A DNA stretch of 64,000 nucleotides, from contig QXEO01000722.1 in assembly GCA_007115705.1 (NCBI GenBank), forward strand, positions 742,098-806,097, written 5' to 3'. Positions 11,573 through 23,217 of the stretch are shown here, piece by piece. A program made the translations under genes and the position numbers. Position 1 is the stretch's first letter, and each line of letters starts with the position of its first letter. Under the pieces are notes generated by a model. It saw only the letters and a program-made list of their open reading frames with translations, did not search any database and was not told where the DNA came from. This stretch comes from Dactylis glomerata (lineage: Eukaryota > Streptophyta > Magnoliopsida > Poales > Poaceae).

Positions 11573-12429
11573 TTCGTCGGGTTTCTCACGGCAGAATTTG
11601 TTGTTGAGATTGATTTGTTCTGCTGAGATTTATCTGCTGAGTTTGTTCTCTAGTGAAGTTTTTGGCTTTTCTGAAAAATTGAGATCGTGCTGAGGATTGT
11701 CACTGGATTTTCTGTTCTGCTACGAGCGAAGTCTGCGTTCGCCAGGGCCGATCGCTGGCAGGCATCCACATCGTGGTGGTTTCTCGGCAGAGCCCACGCA
11801 CTCCACGCCAGGGCCGATCGGGAATCTTCCAAGAACCACCGAGATCCGATCGATCGCTGGTTCTTTTCCGTTGGCCAGATCCGATCGGTGCGCATCAGGA
11901 GAAAAAAAAACAAAAAAAACCCCCGTGCTGCCGACCCGCGCGTGACGGGAGAGGACGCCCGGCGTCGAGCGGGCATCTCGCCCACGCCCGCGCTCCGTCT
12001 GCTCCCCCGCGCTCGCCTCAATCCCCTGCCCGCTCGCCTCGATCCCCTGCTCGCTCGCCTCGCCCACGTGCCTCGCTCGCCCGCTAGTACCCAGCGACTG
12101 CTCGCCAGCCAATTGGGCCGGCCCACCTTTGCGCTCGCCAGCCAGGAGCCTGCGCGCCCACGCCCGCGCTCGATTCGCTCGCCCCAGGACCGAGCGCGTC
12201 AGACGGCCTGCTCGCTCGCGTCGCCTTGATCGCTCGCGCTCGCCCTGATCGCTCGCGCTCGCTCGACCCCAGACGGCCTCTGTGGTCAGGCGCCGGATTG
12301 ATCTCCAGTTTTGTTGCTTTTTGTCAGTTCAGTTCACTGTTTTGAGTGCAATTTAGACAGACACTACTCAATATCAATAGCTGCAAGGAAACTTTCCGGT
12401 GAAATTGTTTTGGCTGTTGTTTGCACACC
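11573..12429 (+). other. Leader of element 2
   Basis: An 857-base untranslated leader. It is very GC-rich between 11900 and 12290 with repeated gctcgcctcg-type motifs. The reading frames seen there on both strands overlap each other and look like composition effects, not genes. Confidence 0.6.
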
Positions 12430-14427
12430 ATGGTGAACTCTATTGACGGAGAGAATTCCGTTGCTGCTGGAGAGAAGCAAGAGGAGCTTGTTCCCCCGGT
12501 TTTTGCTGCAGATTTGGCTCCTAATATTCGGGCTGGTTTTGATAGCACGTGCGACTTTATTCTTCGGAGTCATGCCGCATTGGCAACACAAATTGCACAG
12601 CTAGCTACCCGGATTGATGCAATGGGCGATGCTACTGCCCGTGCACCCGTGCAGCCCCCTCCTGCTGCACAACCTCGCGACGTGATACCACGCCGCCCTG
12701 CTGAATATCATGATCATCGACACGTGGCACCCGCTTATGAAGGAGAACTTGCCGATGACGCTGATTATGCACCACAACAACGACAGTTTGCTGCTCGTCC
12801 TGCCGGTGCTCATCGTGTACAGCCACATGATCGTGACCGTCTTGGCCATGCTGGTCGTGTTCCACTTGATGATGGTGGTCTTGGACGCATCAAATTGTCC
12901 ATACCTCCTTTTTCCGGTGACCGCGGACCTGATGATTATTTGGAGTGGGAGATGCGCATGGATCAGATTTTTGATACTCATTATTACACTGAGGCGAAGA
13001 GACTTCAACTGGCTGCTGTTGAATTCACCGGTTATGTGCTGATTTGGTGGAATCAAATTCTGCGTATGCGTACTCGCCCAACGTCATGGCAAGGTATGAA
13101 AGATCTTATGCGACATCGCTTTGTTCCTGAACACTACAAGAGAGACATGTATAATAAGTTGCAGCAGCTCACTCAAGGTACTAAATCTGTGGATGAGTAT
13201 TATAAAGAGATGGAGTTGTTGATGATCCGTACAGGGACAAGGGAGGATACAGAGGCCACGATGTCTCGGTTTTTGAATGGACTGAATTTGGAGGTGCGTG
13301 ATCGTGTGGAGATGGTTTACTATCATGATCTTCAGGATCTTGTGCACCAAGCTGAGCGTGCGGAGCAACAAATCAAACGACGCCAAGCTGCCACACCTAC
13401 AAAATCATGGCCTCGTTCTCATACCGAGGCTGCTGGTCCTAGTGTTCCGACTACACCTTCTACACGTTCTCATAGTGTTTCTCATAGCGAGGCACCCAAA
13501 TCTGGGGTGTCTAAAACTGTATCTGCGCAGTCCACAGCAAACGTCGAGTGTTTTACTTGTGGAGGACGAGGACACATGAAGCGTGATTGCCCTAATAGAA
13601 AAAGGGTGATGCTCACACATGATGGCTATGTTTCTGCTAGTGATGATGAGAAAGCTGATGCGTCATCAAGTGAGGAATCTGAGGAAAATTCTGAAGTGAT
13701 CGTGGATGGGTATGAACTTGCTGCAAATTTAAAAAATCTAATGGTGCAACGCGTACCAGAAGATCGCATTCACGACCAAGGGCAGCGCTGGAATATATTT
13801 CAGACCCAATGCATCGTCAAGGACACCACTTGTAAACTGATTATTGATGGTGGCAGCTACACCAATATTGTTAGCAAGAGTTTGGTGGATTCTCTATCAT
13901 TGCCTACATGGAAGCACCCACAGCCACATTGTGTTGAGTGGTTGTATAATTCAGGGAAGCTGAAGGTCACACATAAGGTGCGCCTGAAATTTTCAGTAGG
14001 TAATTATGAGGACACAGTGGTCTGTGATGTTTTGCCTATGGATGCATGTCATGTGCTGCTAGGACGCCCGTGGCAATTTGATAGGCGTTCCACTCATGAA
14101 GGCAGGTCCAATGTTTATTCCTTGTGGCATAAGGGAAAGCGTCATGTGTTGCAGCCTATGCTCGATAAGGATATCAAAGTGGACGTGCTTGCTACTCAGA
14201 AAAAGGTCCAACACATTCAGGCGAAACCGAGGACGGTTTCCTTTCAAGTTGGGGGGGATGATAAGGGGAGCATAGCTACTACTCCTACTATTTTACCACC
14301 TCCTTATGTTCTGAAGCTTGGACAATTCTGCTTTGAAGTGCCTCCACTAGATGATGTGAAGCCCAACTTTCGTACACCTCCGATGGAGTTTCATGTTCGC
14401 CGAGGTGCTGCAGCGAAAGATATATAG
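12430..14427 (+). CDS. Gag-protease polyprotein of element 2, ending inside the 3' LTR
   Basis: 665 aa from the ATG at 12430. The gag core (Retrotrans_gag) covers about residues 155-310 (KLSIPPFSGDRGPDDYLEWE, RFVPEHYKRDMYNKLQQL). A CCHC zinc knuckle starts at residue 374 (CFTCGGRGHMKRDC), and an acidic serine-rich linker follows. A retropepsin domain has its active-site DGGS at residue 473 and its LLGRPW motif near residue 540. The frame continues through the polypurine tract (VGGDD), and the last 56 residues are encoded by the 3' LTR. It is fully open with no damage. Gag packages the RNA and the protease matures it; both would act in cytoplasmic virus-like particles. Polymerase functions would have to come from elsewhere. 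Confidence 0.93.
   Translation: MVNSIDGENSVAAGEKQEELVPPVFAADLAPNIRAGFDSTCDFILRSHAALATQIAQLATRIDAMGDATARAPVQPPPAAQPRDVIPRRPAEYHDHRHVAPAYEGELADDADYAPQQRQFAARPAGAHRVQPHDRDRLGHAGRVPLDDGGLGRIKLSIPPFSGDRGPDDYLEWEMRMDQIFDTHYYTEAKRLQLAAVEFTGYVLIWWNQILRMRTRPTSWQGMKDLMRHRFVPEHYKRDMYNKLQQLTQGTKSVDEYYKEMELLMIRTGTREDTEATMSRFLNGLNLEVRDRVEMVYYHDLQDLVHQAERAEQQIKRRQAATPTKSWPRSHTEAAGPSVPTTPSTRSHSVSHSEAPKSGVSKTVSAQSTANVECFTCGGRGHMKRDCPNRKRVMLTHDGYVSASDDEKADASSSEESEENSEVIVDGYELAANLKNLMVQRVPEDRIHDQGQRWNIFQTQCIVKDTTCKLIIDGGSYTNIVSKSLVDSLSLPTWKHPQPHCVEWLYNSGKLKVTHKVRLKFSVGNYEDTVVCDVLPMDACHVLLGRPWQFDRRSTHEGRSNVYSLWHKGKRHVLQPMLDKDIKVDVLATQKKVQHIQAKPRTVSFQVGGDDKGSIATTPTILPPPYVLKLGQFCFEVPPLDDVKPNFRTPPMEFHVRRGAAAKDI
14248..14258 (+). 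other. Polypurine tract of element 2, also coding
   Basis: A guanine run ending directly at the LTR start (14259). It is read as Val-Gly-Gly in the gag-pro frame. Confidence 0.8.
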
Positions 14428-14880
14428 GTGTTCTATTTTAATTAAGTTCGCGTCATGTTTTTATTTCAGTTTGGTTTTATTTGTGTGTGATGGTTTTGGG
14501 CCTGTCCAAAATCAAGTGTGTTTTGGCCAATTGGGCTTTTAGTTGGTTTGGGGCCTAGCCCAGCCAAGGTAGCGTTCAGAGTCACCCATATAGGGTTATG
14601 GCAGCCGCCTTGTATCGAGCAGACTTGTATTTTCGAGCTAAGGAATAGACCAGAAAAGTCCCAATGTTTGGGGGCGCATCTCGGTGTGTTTGATTGCTGA
14701 TCTTCGAGATCTGATGTTATGCCATGCGTGGGAATTGATTCCGGTCAGTTTCATCGCGAGGAATTGAAGAGAGATTAGTTTGATCTATTTCAGATTGAGT
14801 TCTCTTTTGTATCTTGCTGTTTGTTTGATCGCCGTGAAAGATTGGGCCAAACCCCCTTCGGATCACGTTGATCCGTATCA
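14259..14880 (+). repeat. 3' LTR of element 2
   Basis: 622 bp, with three substitutions relative to the 5' copy (an a/g near 14579, an a/c near 14678, a t/c near 14873). Confidence 0.95.
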
Positions 14881-15033
14881 GAAGCTCTGCCTGATTTTTA
14901 GTTTGTAGTTCATACACTTGGAGAAGTGTGTGTTGGAGTGTCCGGTGATCCCCTCTTCCGCTGCCCCGCTGGACCGTGGGCGTGGAAAAAAAGATGACGA
15001 CAAGCCGTACGTGTGACCGAGTACGGAGGTGCC
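14881..15033 (+). mobile_element. Copia LTR, part 2
   Basis: Starts with the GAAGC duplication of element 2 and ends with the GTGCC duplication of element 3. It continues the Copia LTR from 10937 and runs on at 23218; the text (gaagctctgcctg, ggtgatcccctcttcc) suits the 3' part of an Angela-like LTR. Confidence 0.75.
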
Positions 15034-16443
15034 TGATACGTCTCCAACGTATCTATAATTTTTTATGCTCCATGCTTGTTTTTACACCATTTGTCTAATG
15101 TTTCGTTACACTTCGTGGCACTTTTATGCATTTTCCGAAACTAACCTACTAACAAGCCCCTTCGCCTATAAAGACCCCCCGATAGAAAAAATCTAAGTAC
15201 CCGATCAATTTTCCAGAACACATCGCGATCCGCCGCCGCCGTCGACTCGAAGATCGGGAGGGTCCAGAAGCTCTTCCCTGCACCCTGCCGGAGAGGGGAA
15301 TCGCCACCGGAGGTCTTCCTCATCACCATGCTTGCCTCCGGAGCGAGGAGTGAGTAGTATACCTTGGACTATGGGTCCATAGCAGTAGCTAGATGGTTGT
15401 CTTCTCTACCATGTGCTTCATGGTTAGATCTCATGAGCTGCCCTACATGATTGAGATCACCGTTATGTAATTCTACATGTTTGGTTTGTTGGGATCCGAT
15501 GAATATTGGTGTTATGATTGAGTTGCTATACTGAATTATATCTTATGTTATCTCTATGTTTTATGATCTTGCATGCTCTCCGTTGTTAGTAGCTATCTTG
15601 GCCGAGTAGTTGCTAGTGACTCCAAGAGGGGGTATTTATGCTCAATAGTGGGTTCATGCCTCTATTTAATCTGGGGGAGTGACAGAAACCTCTAAGGTTG
15701 TAGATGTGCTGTTGCTACTAGGGAGAAAACAACATTCATATGCTCAAGGGCATATGCTTTGTTTACATTACACACTTTGCTTAATGCAATTATCCGTTGT
15801 TCGCAACTTAATACTCATGGGGTGTTCAGACGATATCCCCATGAGTGGATTATTAGTCATAGATGCAGTTGGATGGCGGTCTATGTATTTTGTTGTAATG
15901 CCCAGAGTAAATCTCATAGTAATCTTCTTGACATATCACGTTTATCTTTATTCTATCAATTGCCCAACTGTAATTTGTTTACCCAGCATGTGTTATTTAT
16001 TTTATGGAGAGACACCACTAGTGAACTGTGGACCCCGGTCCTATTTCCATCATATTGCTATCACCTATTTACTTTACTCGCACTGTTTACTTTACTCGCA
16101 TACTTTTACTGTTTTCCACTCGATACGCTCATAACCTTTGTTTCAAGCAAACCGGTGAGATTGACAACCTCATCGCAAGTTGGGAGCAAAGTACTTGGTT
16201 GTGTGTGTGCAGGTTCCGCATTGCAGCTAGCAAGCAAAGCTTGGACGAGGCGCCATATATAAATTGTCTGAAGCTGTCGCAAACTAGCAAGCATCACCTT
16301 CAGTCGTCATTGTCTGCTTTTCTCCTAAACGATTAAACCTTGGTTTCTTAATTGAGGGAAAATCTTGCTGCTATATTCATCACACCTTCCTCTTGGGGTT
16401 CCCAACGGGCCGGTTGTTTTACTTCATCAACTCGGTAGCATCA
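15034..16443 (+). repeat. 5' LTR of element 3 with 238-base internal deletion
   Basis: Lacks the stretch matching 21691-21928 of the 3' LTR. The TATA box (ctataaag, 15166-15173) is kept, but the sequence just upstream of it is missing. Confidence 0.92.
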
Positions 16444-16453
16444 AGCTCTTTTC

Positions 16454-16471
16454 TGGCGCCGTTGCCGGGGA
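16454..16471 (+). other. Primer-binding site of element 3
   Basis: TGGCGCCGTTGCCGGGGA, ten bases after the LTR. This is the usual Athila site, generally assigned to tRNA-Asp. Confidence 0.8.
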
Positions 16472-16635
16472 AGAGTGGAAGAATTCTGCGAGGGGAGTTT
16501 TTCGCACACACATCCTTTACTTTGTTATTGTTTTGCTTTACTTTATTTATTTTATCTGCATCGTTTTATATCAAAAACCCAAAAAATTAGAATTCTTGGT
16601 AGTTGTTTTTACTTGTTTACTTTAGTTTTGCTGAA

Positions 16636-18744
16636 ATGGCCAATCCTGAAAACACCAAGTTGTATGACTTCACTAGCACGAACAATAGTGATTTTATCTG
16701 CACTCCTATTGCACCACCTGCTACTGCTGCAAACTTTTATGAGATTAAGCCTGCTTTATTGAACCTTGTTATGAAAGAGCAATTCTCTGGTGCTAGTACT
16801 GAAGATGCTGCAGCTCATCTCAACAATTTTCTTGAGCTATGTGAGATGCAAAAGTATGAGAATGTCGATGGTGATATTATTAAGCTCAAGTTGTTTCCTT
16901 TTTCTTTGAGAGGAAAAGCTAAAGATTGGTTGTTGTCTTTGACTAAGAATAGTATTGATTCATGGGCTAAGTGTAAGGATGCTTTTATTGGTAGATACTA
17001 TCCTCCTGCTAAGATTATATCCTTGCGTGGCAATATTATGAAGTTTACTCAGTTTGATAATGAACATGTTGCTCAAGCTTGGGAAAGAATGAAATCTATG
17101 ATAAAGAATTGCCCCACTCATGGACTGACTACTTGGATGATTGTCCAAACTTTTTATACAGGACTGAATTTTTCTTCGAGGAACCTACTTGATTCAGCTG
17201 CTGGAGGCACTTTTATGTCCCTTACCTTGGGCGCCGCAACAAAGCTACTCGACAACATGATGGTAAATTATTCCGAATGGCACACCGAGAGAGCTCCACA
17301 AGGTAAGAAGGTAAATTCTGTTGAGGAAACCTCTTCCTTGAGTGATAAGATTGATACCATTATGGCTATGCTTGCTAATGATAGGACTCATGTTGATCCT
17401 AATAATGTTCCTTTAGCCTCTCTGGTTGCTCAAGAAGAGCATGTTGATGTGAATTTCATTAGAAACAATAATTTTAACAACAATGCTTATAGGAACAATT
17501 TTGCTAGTAACAATTATAGGCCGTATCCTTCTACCAATGGTAATGGTTATGGTAATTCCTACAACAACACTAGGGCCGCGCCCTCCGAGCTTGAGGTAAT
17601 GCTCGAGGACTTCATCGGTAAGCAAACTGCTTTTAACAAGTCTGTTGAGGAAAAGTTAGGCAAAATTGATATTCTTGCTTCTGAAGTTGATAGCCTTGCT
17701 CATGATGTTGAACTTCTGAAATTAAAAGTGTTGCCTAATGATGTGAAAGAGAACAATGTTTTTGCTACCGCTAATGCTATTCAAGTTGGAATTGATGAAA
17801 ATATTAGATTGTTAGCGGAATTGCATGCCAGGTGGGAAAGAGAAGATGAGATGGCTAGAGAGATGAAGGTATGTACCATTACTACCTCTAATGATGTTGC
17901 TCCTAATGCTAGCAACCCTCTTACTTTGATTGGTGTAGAGAAAACTCCCACTCCTTGTGTTAAAAAGCCTAAAACTGCCAAAACTTTTTCTCAAAAGAGT
18001 GCTGAAATTTTTCGGAGTGTGGGAGATGATAGCTCTACTTCTTTTAATGATTTTGATGTTGATGGCTGCAATATATCTGAAGTTATTTTGTTCTTGCAAA
18101 AGCTTGCTTTGACTCCCAATGCTAGTTCTTTAAATGTTGCTTTTACTAAGCATATTACCAATGCTCTCATGAAAATTAGGGATGAAAAGTTGAAGCAAAA
18201 AGCTTCTGTTCCCAAGAAGTTAGAAGATGGTTGGGAACCCATCATTGATATGCATGTTAATGGTTATGATTTCCATGCTTTATATGATCTAGGTGCTAGT
18301 ATTTCTATCATGCCTAGAAAAATTTATGACATGCTTGATTTACCACCGCTTGAAAAATGTTATTTTGATGTTCCTATTGCTGATGTTGCTAAGAAGAAAC
18401 CTTTGGGAAGGATTAATGATGTTCTTATTGTGGTTAACAATAACCTTGTTCCCGTTGATTTTCTTGTTATGGACGTTGAATGCCATGCTTCATGTCCTAT
18501 TATTTTGGGAAGACCCTTTCTTCGAACTGTAGGTGCCATCATTGATATGCGGGAAGGCACTATCAAATATCAATTTCCACTCAAGAAAGGTATGGAACAC
18601 TTCCCTAGGAAAATAAAGAAATTACTTTTTGACTCTATTTTTGAGAAAATTATGAGCTTGATGCTTCATCACTTGATGTTACTTGATTCGCAATTTTCTG
18701 CGCCTAGCTCAAAGGCGTTAAAGAAAAGCACTCTTGGGAGATAA
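16636..18744 (+). CDS. Athila-type gag-protease polyprotein
   Basis: 702 aa from the ATG at 16636 (MANPENTKLYDF); an in-frame upstream TTG is not a likely start. Residues about 30-190 are the Athila gag core (EDAAAHLNNFLELCEMQKYE, LFPFSLRGKAKDWLLSL, AWERMKSMIKNCPTHGL). An Asn-rich spacer (about 275-315) and a coiled-coil-like stretch (about 330-420) follow. The retropepsin active site is ALYDLGAS near residue 551, with ILGRPFL near 625. There is no zinc knuckle, as is common in Athila gag. The frame is open throughout, and no reverse transcriptase or integrase follows. Codons are AT-rich, unlike element 2. Confidence 0.92.
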   Translation: MANPENTKLYDFTSTNNSDFICTPIAPPATAANFYEIKPALLNLVMKEQFSGASTEDAAAHLNNFLELCEMQKYENVDGDIIKLKLFPFSLRGKAKDWLLSLTKNSIDSWAKCKDAFIGRYYPPAKIISLRGNIMKFTQFDNEHVAQAWERMKSMIKNCPTHGLTTWMIVQTFYTGLNFSSRNLLDSAAGGTFMSLTLGAATKLLDNMMVNYSEWHTERAPQGKKVNSVEETSSLSDKIDTIMAMLANDRTHVDPNNVPLASLVAQEEHVDVNFIRNNNFNNNAYRNNFASNNYRPYPSTNGNGYGNSYNNTRAAPSELEVMLEDFIGKQTAFNKSVEEKLGKIDILASEVDSLAHDVELLKLKVLPNDVKENNVFATANAIQVGIDENIRLLAELHARWEREDEMAREMKVCTITTSNDVAPNASNPLTLIGVEKTPTPCVKKPKTAKTFSQKSAEIFRSVGDDSSTSFNDFDVDGCNISEVILFLQKLALTPNASSLNVAFTKHITNALMKIRDEKLKQKASVPKKLEDGWEPIIDMHVNGYDFHALYDLGASISIMPRKIYDMLDLPPLEKCYFDVPIADVAKKKPLGRINDVLIVVNNNLVPVDFLVMDVECHASCPIILGRPFLRTVGAIIDMREGTIKYQFPLKKGMEHFPRKIKKLLFDSIFEKIMSLMLHHLMLLDSQFSAPSSKALKKSTLGR

Positions 18745-21567
18745 CCCAATGTTTTATTTTCAGTACTTTTTCTTTTATTTGAGTCTTGGAAGTCATTACT
18801 ACTGTAATGACCGCTCCTTATCTTGTTTATTTCGTTTCTGTGCCAAGAGAAGCCTCTAATTTGAGTGAGGTAAGATTTGGGGATGTTGCTGTCCTGAAAC
18901 TGTTTTCGGTGCTGTACCGTAAGAATTCGTATAAATTCTCTGTATATCTTTTGGACCTGCGATTTCTTGTGCTTATGCCCCAGGTTATATCCAAACTTTT
19001 GTTAGTTGAACACTTTTTGATTTGAGCAACAGAAAACCCCTCAAAAATTCGGCCTTTGTCAGCTGTTCAGTTTTGACAGATTTCTGCCAATATTCGTTTT
19101 TGCCGCTTTATCGTTTTCTTTTGAGTTCTTTTGATCACAGAACTTTTGGGGAAGTTGCTACAGTAGTATTTGCTATATATGTGGTGGTTTTGAGTTGAAA
19201 CCTGAAGCAAAAAGAGGTTGATTATATGTTATGCTTGCACTAATGTTGCTAATAGAATTGTGTTTAGTTTTGTATGAAGGAAGTTTTCAAGTGTAGGGAT
19301 TGGAGAATGATGAGATGAGTTGAAGAATGGACAAAAGCTCAAGCTTGGGGATGCCCATGCATCACCCCAAGAAATATCCAAGAAATACAAGCGTCAAAGC
19401 TTCGGGATGCCCCCGAGGCACCCCTTCTTCATCGGCAAAAATCAAGTCACCTTTCAAAACACTATATTTTTATTGCTTCATGCACTATGTGTTTTTCTTG
19501 GAGCATCAGTTGTTTTAGTTTTCTTAGTTAGTTTAGTATGTTTGCTGCAATAAATGGTTGGACCCCAACAAATTTCCTTTGGAGGAGATGTACTCGTTTT
19601 CATTTGCCAAGAACACTCCGTTTTTCATTCTTATAATTTCACCGGGTGTTCTTCTTTTTCCGCTACTGCTTTTGGTTTTCGTTTTTGCCTTGATTTGCGT
19701 TTAGACCTTGTCATATCTTTTCATCAAGGTGTATTTTTTCCTCTGATCTTTATTGGTTTTCATCAAAAGAGGTGTCTTTAAAAATTTCAAATGGTGTTGG
19801 AAAAGAGAAAAAGCTTTATGCAAAAAAGTGGTACAAGAAGGAGCTTGTGTAGACTGCGGCTTAGGCTTTTTCATGTCATGCTTGATGTCTTTTTGATAGT
19901 ATGCTTAGTGGTTTTGCTGTAGCATGACTTGTCTCAAATAACTGAGATTGCTTAATGAGCCTTTGAAAAAATCATGCGTTGTTTTAATTGTATGGAAGCA
20001 TTATTTTGGTTTTCTCCTTGATGCTTTATTTGGGTTGACTTGGCGCATGCTCACACATGTTAGACTCTTACAAAGTCGCCAATAGCCTCTATGATCATTT
20101 AGTTTTTGACTTTTGATGCCATCTTATGCTTCTTTTAATGTCGCTTTGCATGATTATGGCCATTATTGCTCTCTTAGTTGGTCGCTCCCAGTCTTTTGCT
20201 AGCCCTCGCCTTGTACTGAGTATGAGCTCTACTCGTGCATCCAACTCCTAAAAGCCAAAGTTTTCCAAAGTGTCCACCATACATACCTACTAGCAATTTG
20301 CTATTCCAAGTAAATTTGACTTGCTTTTATTTTCTCTTCAAATTAAACTCTTACCAGTGTTATGCGAAATTCGGTCAGTAAAGCTCTCACGAACCGGAAG
20401 GCACACTTTACTTTTTCCTGTTCTTAAAAATTTGACATTGTGGTCTCTTATGTTGAGTTGTTATGCTTGCAAGTTGTAAGTTGGAGACTAGCCCAGCCAT
20501 GCAGTCATGGGCAAGCTTTCAACATTGCATTTCTTATTTGAGTTGATATCGTGATCTTTTGTTTATGGATGCCCGCGGTGTGAAATGAATTGGGAATCTT
20601 GTGGGGATCATGGAGTTTGTATATGTGTTAGGGAAACGCCGGGCCGCTAATCTAAGCCATGCATAAATTCATGGTGGAAATTTGCAGCATACCCATGGTG
20701 AACATTCGACGACACATCTCACAATAAAAAGCTAAACAAATGGCGAATAAAAGAGATGTTGAGGTGTTCATTGTCTGCTTGTCCTGTCATTTTGATGTGG
20801 GCTTGTTCCATGTCATCTGGCACGGAGGTACCCCATTGACGGTTCTCAATGATATGCATATATTTACAATGACAAGAGCCTTGCTTGGGACTCTAAGTAA
20901 AGTAGCATGAGGTTTGGGTACTCATATTCACGGGACACGAGGTTTTCAACTTATGATTTGTCAAGCATATGCATCATAATTGTTCTCGCATTAACTTTAA
21001 CCATTCAAGATGCATATGATGGGGGCAATGATAGCTCAAAGCCGGTAAGTACCATAATTTTTGAAGGTTATAAAACTTGCAATCACTGCTTCCCTCTGCG
21101 AAGGGCCTTTCTTTTACTTTTATGTTGAGTCACCACCTTCTTTCTTTATGCACCATAAGAGAGCATAGTTGTCATTCTTAGTATAATGTTCATTGTCCCA
21201 AAGTTTTCATTGATTGATTCATATTGTTGGTTTCACTTGTTCTCAAATTATTTGTATCTAGTCGCCCTCTTAAACTTGAAGGTGTCCTATGCATTTATGT
21301 TTTGCTCTCCATGAAGGACAAGCTGAAAACCATTTGTATGTTTTTCCTTATGATTTGAACACACGTTTTTCATGTTTACAACATGGTTGCTAAGTTTCTT
21401 ATTGTCAAGATTATATCTTCATGCCCATGTTTTAAGTTCTTATGATCCCAGCTCACAAATGCTTACCTATATGATCAAGATTGTGTAGGTGCATGTCACC
21501 TCAAAAATTATTCTTTTGTTATCACTTACCTACTCGAGGACGAGCAGGAGTTAAGCTTGAGGATGCT
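18745..21567 (+). other. Long 3' non-coding region of element 3
   Basis: 2.8 kb of AT-rich sequence without a supported frame, typical of Athila elements that have lost pol. It ends in the polypurine tract ttaagcttgaggatgct (21551-21567), directly against the 3' LTR. Related sequence occurs inverted near 38100-38750. Confidence 0.75.
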
Positions 21568-23217
21568 TGATACGTCTCCAACGTATCTATAATTTTTGAT
21601 GCTCCATGCTTGTTTTTACACCATTTGCCTAATGTTTCATTACACTTCGTGGCACTTTTATGCATTTTCTGGAACTAACCTACTAACAAGTTGCCACAGT
21701 GCCAGTTCCCTGTTTTCTGCTGTTTTTGTGTTTCAGAAGTGATACACAGGAAATTTTCTCAGAATTGGACGAAACAAGTTCCTGAAGTCTTATTTTGTCC
21801 GGGAGCTTCCAGAGATCCGAAGGAGAGTGGGAGGGGGGCCACAGGGGCCCAACACACCAGGCCGGCGCGGCCAGGGCCTGGGCCGTGCCAGCCAGGTGTG
21901 AGGGCACCTGGCCCCACCTCTGACATCACCCCTTCGCCTATAAAGACCCCCCGACGAAAAAAACCTAAGTACCCGATCAATTTTCTAGAACACATCGCGA
22001 TCCACCGCCGTCGTCGACCCGAAGATCGGGAGGGTCCAGAAGCTCTTCCCGGCACCCTACCGGAGAGGGGAATCGCCATCGGAGGTCTTCTTCATCGCCA
22101 TGCTTGCCTCCGGAGTGAGGAGTGAGTAGTCTACCTTGGACTATGGGTCCATAGCAGTAGCTAGATGGTTGTCTTCTCCACCATGTGCTTCATGTTTAGA
22201 TCTCATGAGCTGCCCTACATGATTGAGATCACCGTTATATAATTCTACATGTTTGGTTTGTTGGGATCCGATGAATATTGGTGTTATGATTGAGTTGCTA
22301 TACTGAATTATATCTTATGTTATCTCTATGTTGTTTATGATCTTGCATGCTCTCCGTTGTTAGTAGCTATCTTGGCCGAGTAGTTGCTAGTGACTCCAAG
22401 AGGGGGTATTTATGCTCGATAGTGGGTTCATGCCTCTATTTAACCTGGGGGAGTGACAGAAACCTCTAAGGTTGTAGATGTGCTATTACTACTAGGGAGA
22501 AAACAACATTCATATGCTCAAGGGCATATGCTTTGTTTACATTACACACTTTGCTTAATGCAATTATCCGTTGTTCGCAACTTAATACTCATGGAGTGTT
22601 CGGACGATATCCCCGTGAGTGGATTATTAGTCATAGATGCAGTTGGATGGCGGTCTATGTATTTTGTTGTAATGCCCAGAGTAAATCTCATAGTGATCTT
22701 CTTGACATATCACGTTTATCTTTATTCTATCAATTGCCCAACTGTAATTTGTTTACCCAGCATGTGTTATTTATTTTATGGAGAGACACCACTAGTGAAC
22801 TGTGGACCCCGGTCCTATTTCCATCATATTGCTATCACCTGTTTACTTTACTCGCACTGTTTACTTTACTCGCATACTTTTACTGTTTTCCACTCGATAC
22901 GCTCATAACCTTTGTTTTAAGCAAACCGGTGAGATTGACAACCTCATCGCAAGTTGGGAGCGAAGTACTTGGTTGTGTGTGTGCAGGTTCCGCATTGCAG
23001 CTAGCAAGCAAAGCTTGGACGAGGCGCCATATATAAATTGTCCGAAGCTGTCGCAAACTAGCAAGCATCACCTTCAGTCGTCATTGTCTGCTTTTCTCCT
23101 GAACAATTAAACCTTGGTTTCTTAATTGAGGGAAAATCTTGCTGCTATATTCATCACACCTTCCTCTTGGGTTTCCCAACAGGCCGGTTGTTTTACTTCA
23201 TCAACTCGGTAGCATCA
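21568..23217 (+). repeat. 3' LTR of element 3, full length
   Basis: 1650 bp, TATA box near 21938-21945. It contains the 238 bases lost from the 5' copy. A shorter related LTR occurs at 58269-59138. Confidence 0.93.

Larger units (their letters stand above)
10938..14880 (+). mobile_element. Gag-pro-only chromovirus (element 2), young
   Basis: Both LTRs are exactly 622 bp (10938-11559 and 14259-14880) and differ at only 3 positions by eye (0.5%). A perfect 5-bp duplication GAAGC flanks the element (10933-10937, 14881-14885). It has a primer-binding site and polypurine tract and a single open gag-protease frame of 665 codons, but no reverse transcriptase or integrase. At 1.3e-8 per site per year the divergence implies about 0.2 million years, so it was probably mobilised by a related autonomous element. 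LTR and primer-site form match elements 4 and 6. Confidence 0.95.
15034..23217 (+). mobile_element. Gag-pro-only Athila-type Gypsy element (element 3)
   Basis: LTRs at 15034-16443 (1410 bp) and 21568-23217 (1650 bp), both TGATACGTCTCC...GCATCA. The 240-base length difference is a 238-base deletion plus a 2-base indel in the 5' copy. A perfect duplication GTGCC flanks it (15029-15033, 23218-23222). The primer-binding site TGGCGCC and the protease text LYDLGAS are Athila features. About 39 substitutions over some 1408 aligned bases (2.8%) suggest roughly 1.1 million years. There is no polymerase, so it is non-autonomous, like Sabrina-type elements of the Triticeae. Confidence 0.93.

Noticed and set aside
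11687..12229. 180-aa and 158-aa frames on opposite strands
   Set aside because: Leader of element 2, GC-rich; overlapping frames on both strands and no domain.
15679..16262. Overlapping 100-170 aa frames in element 3's LTR, repeated at 22453-23036
   Set aside because: They recur only because the LTR is duplicated, overlap each other in different phases, and show no domain.
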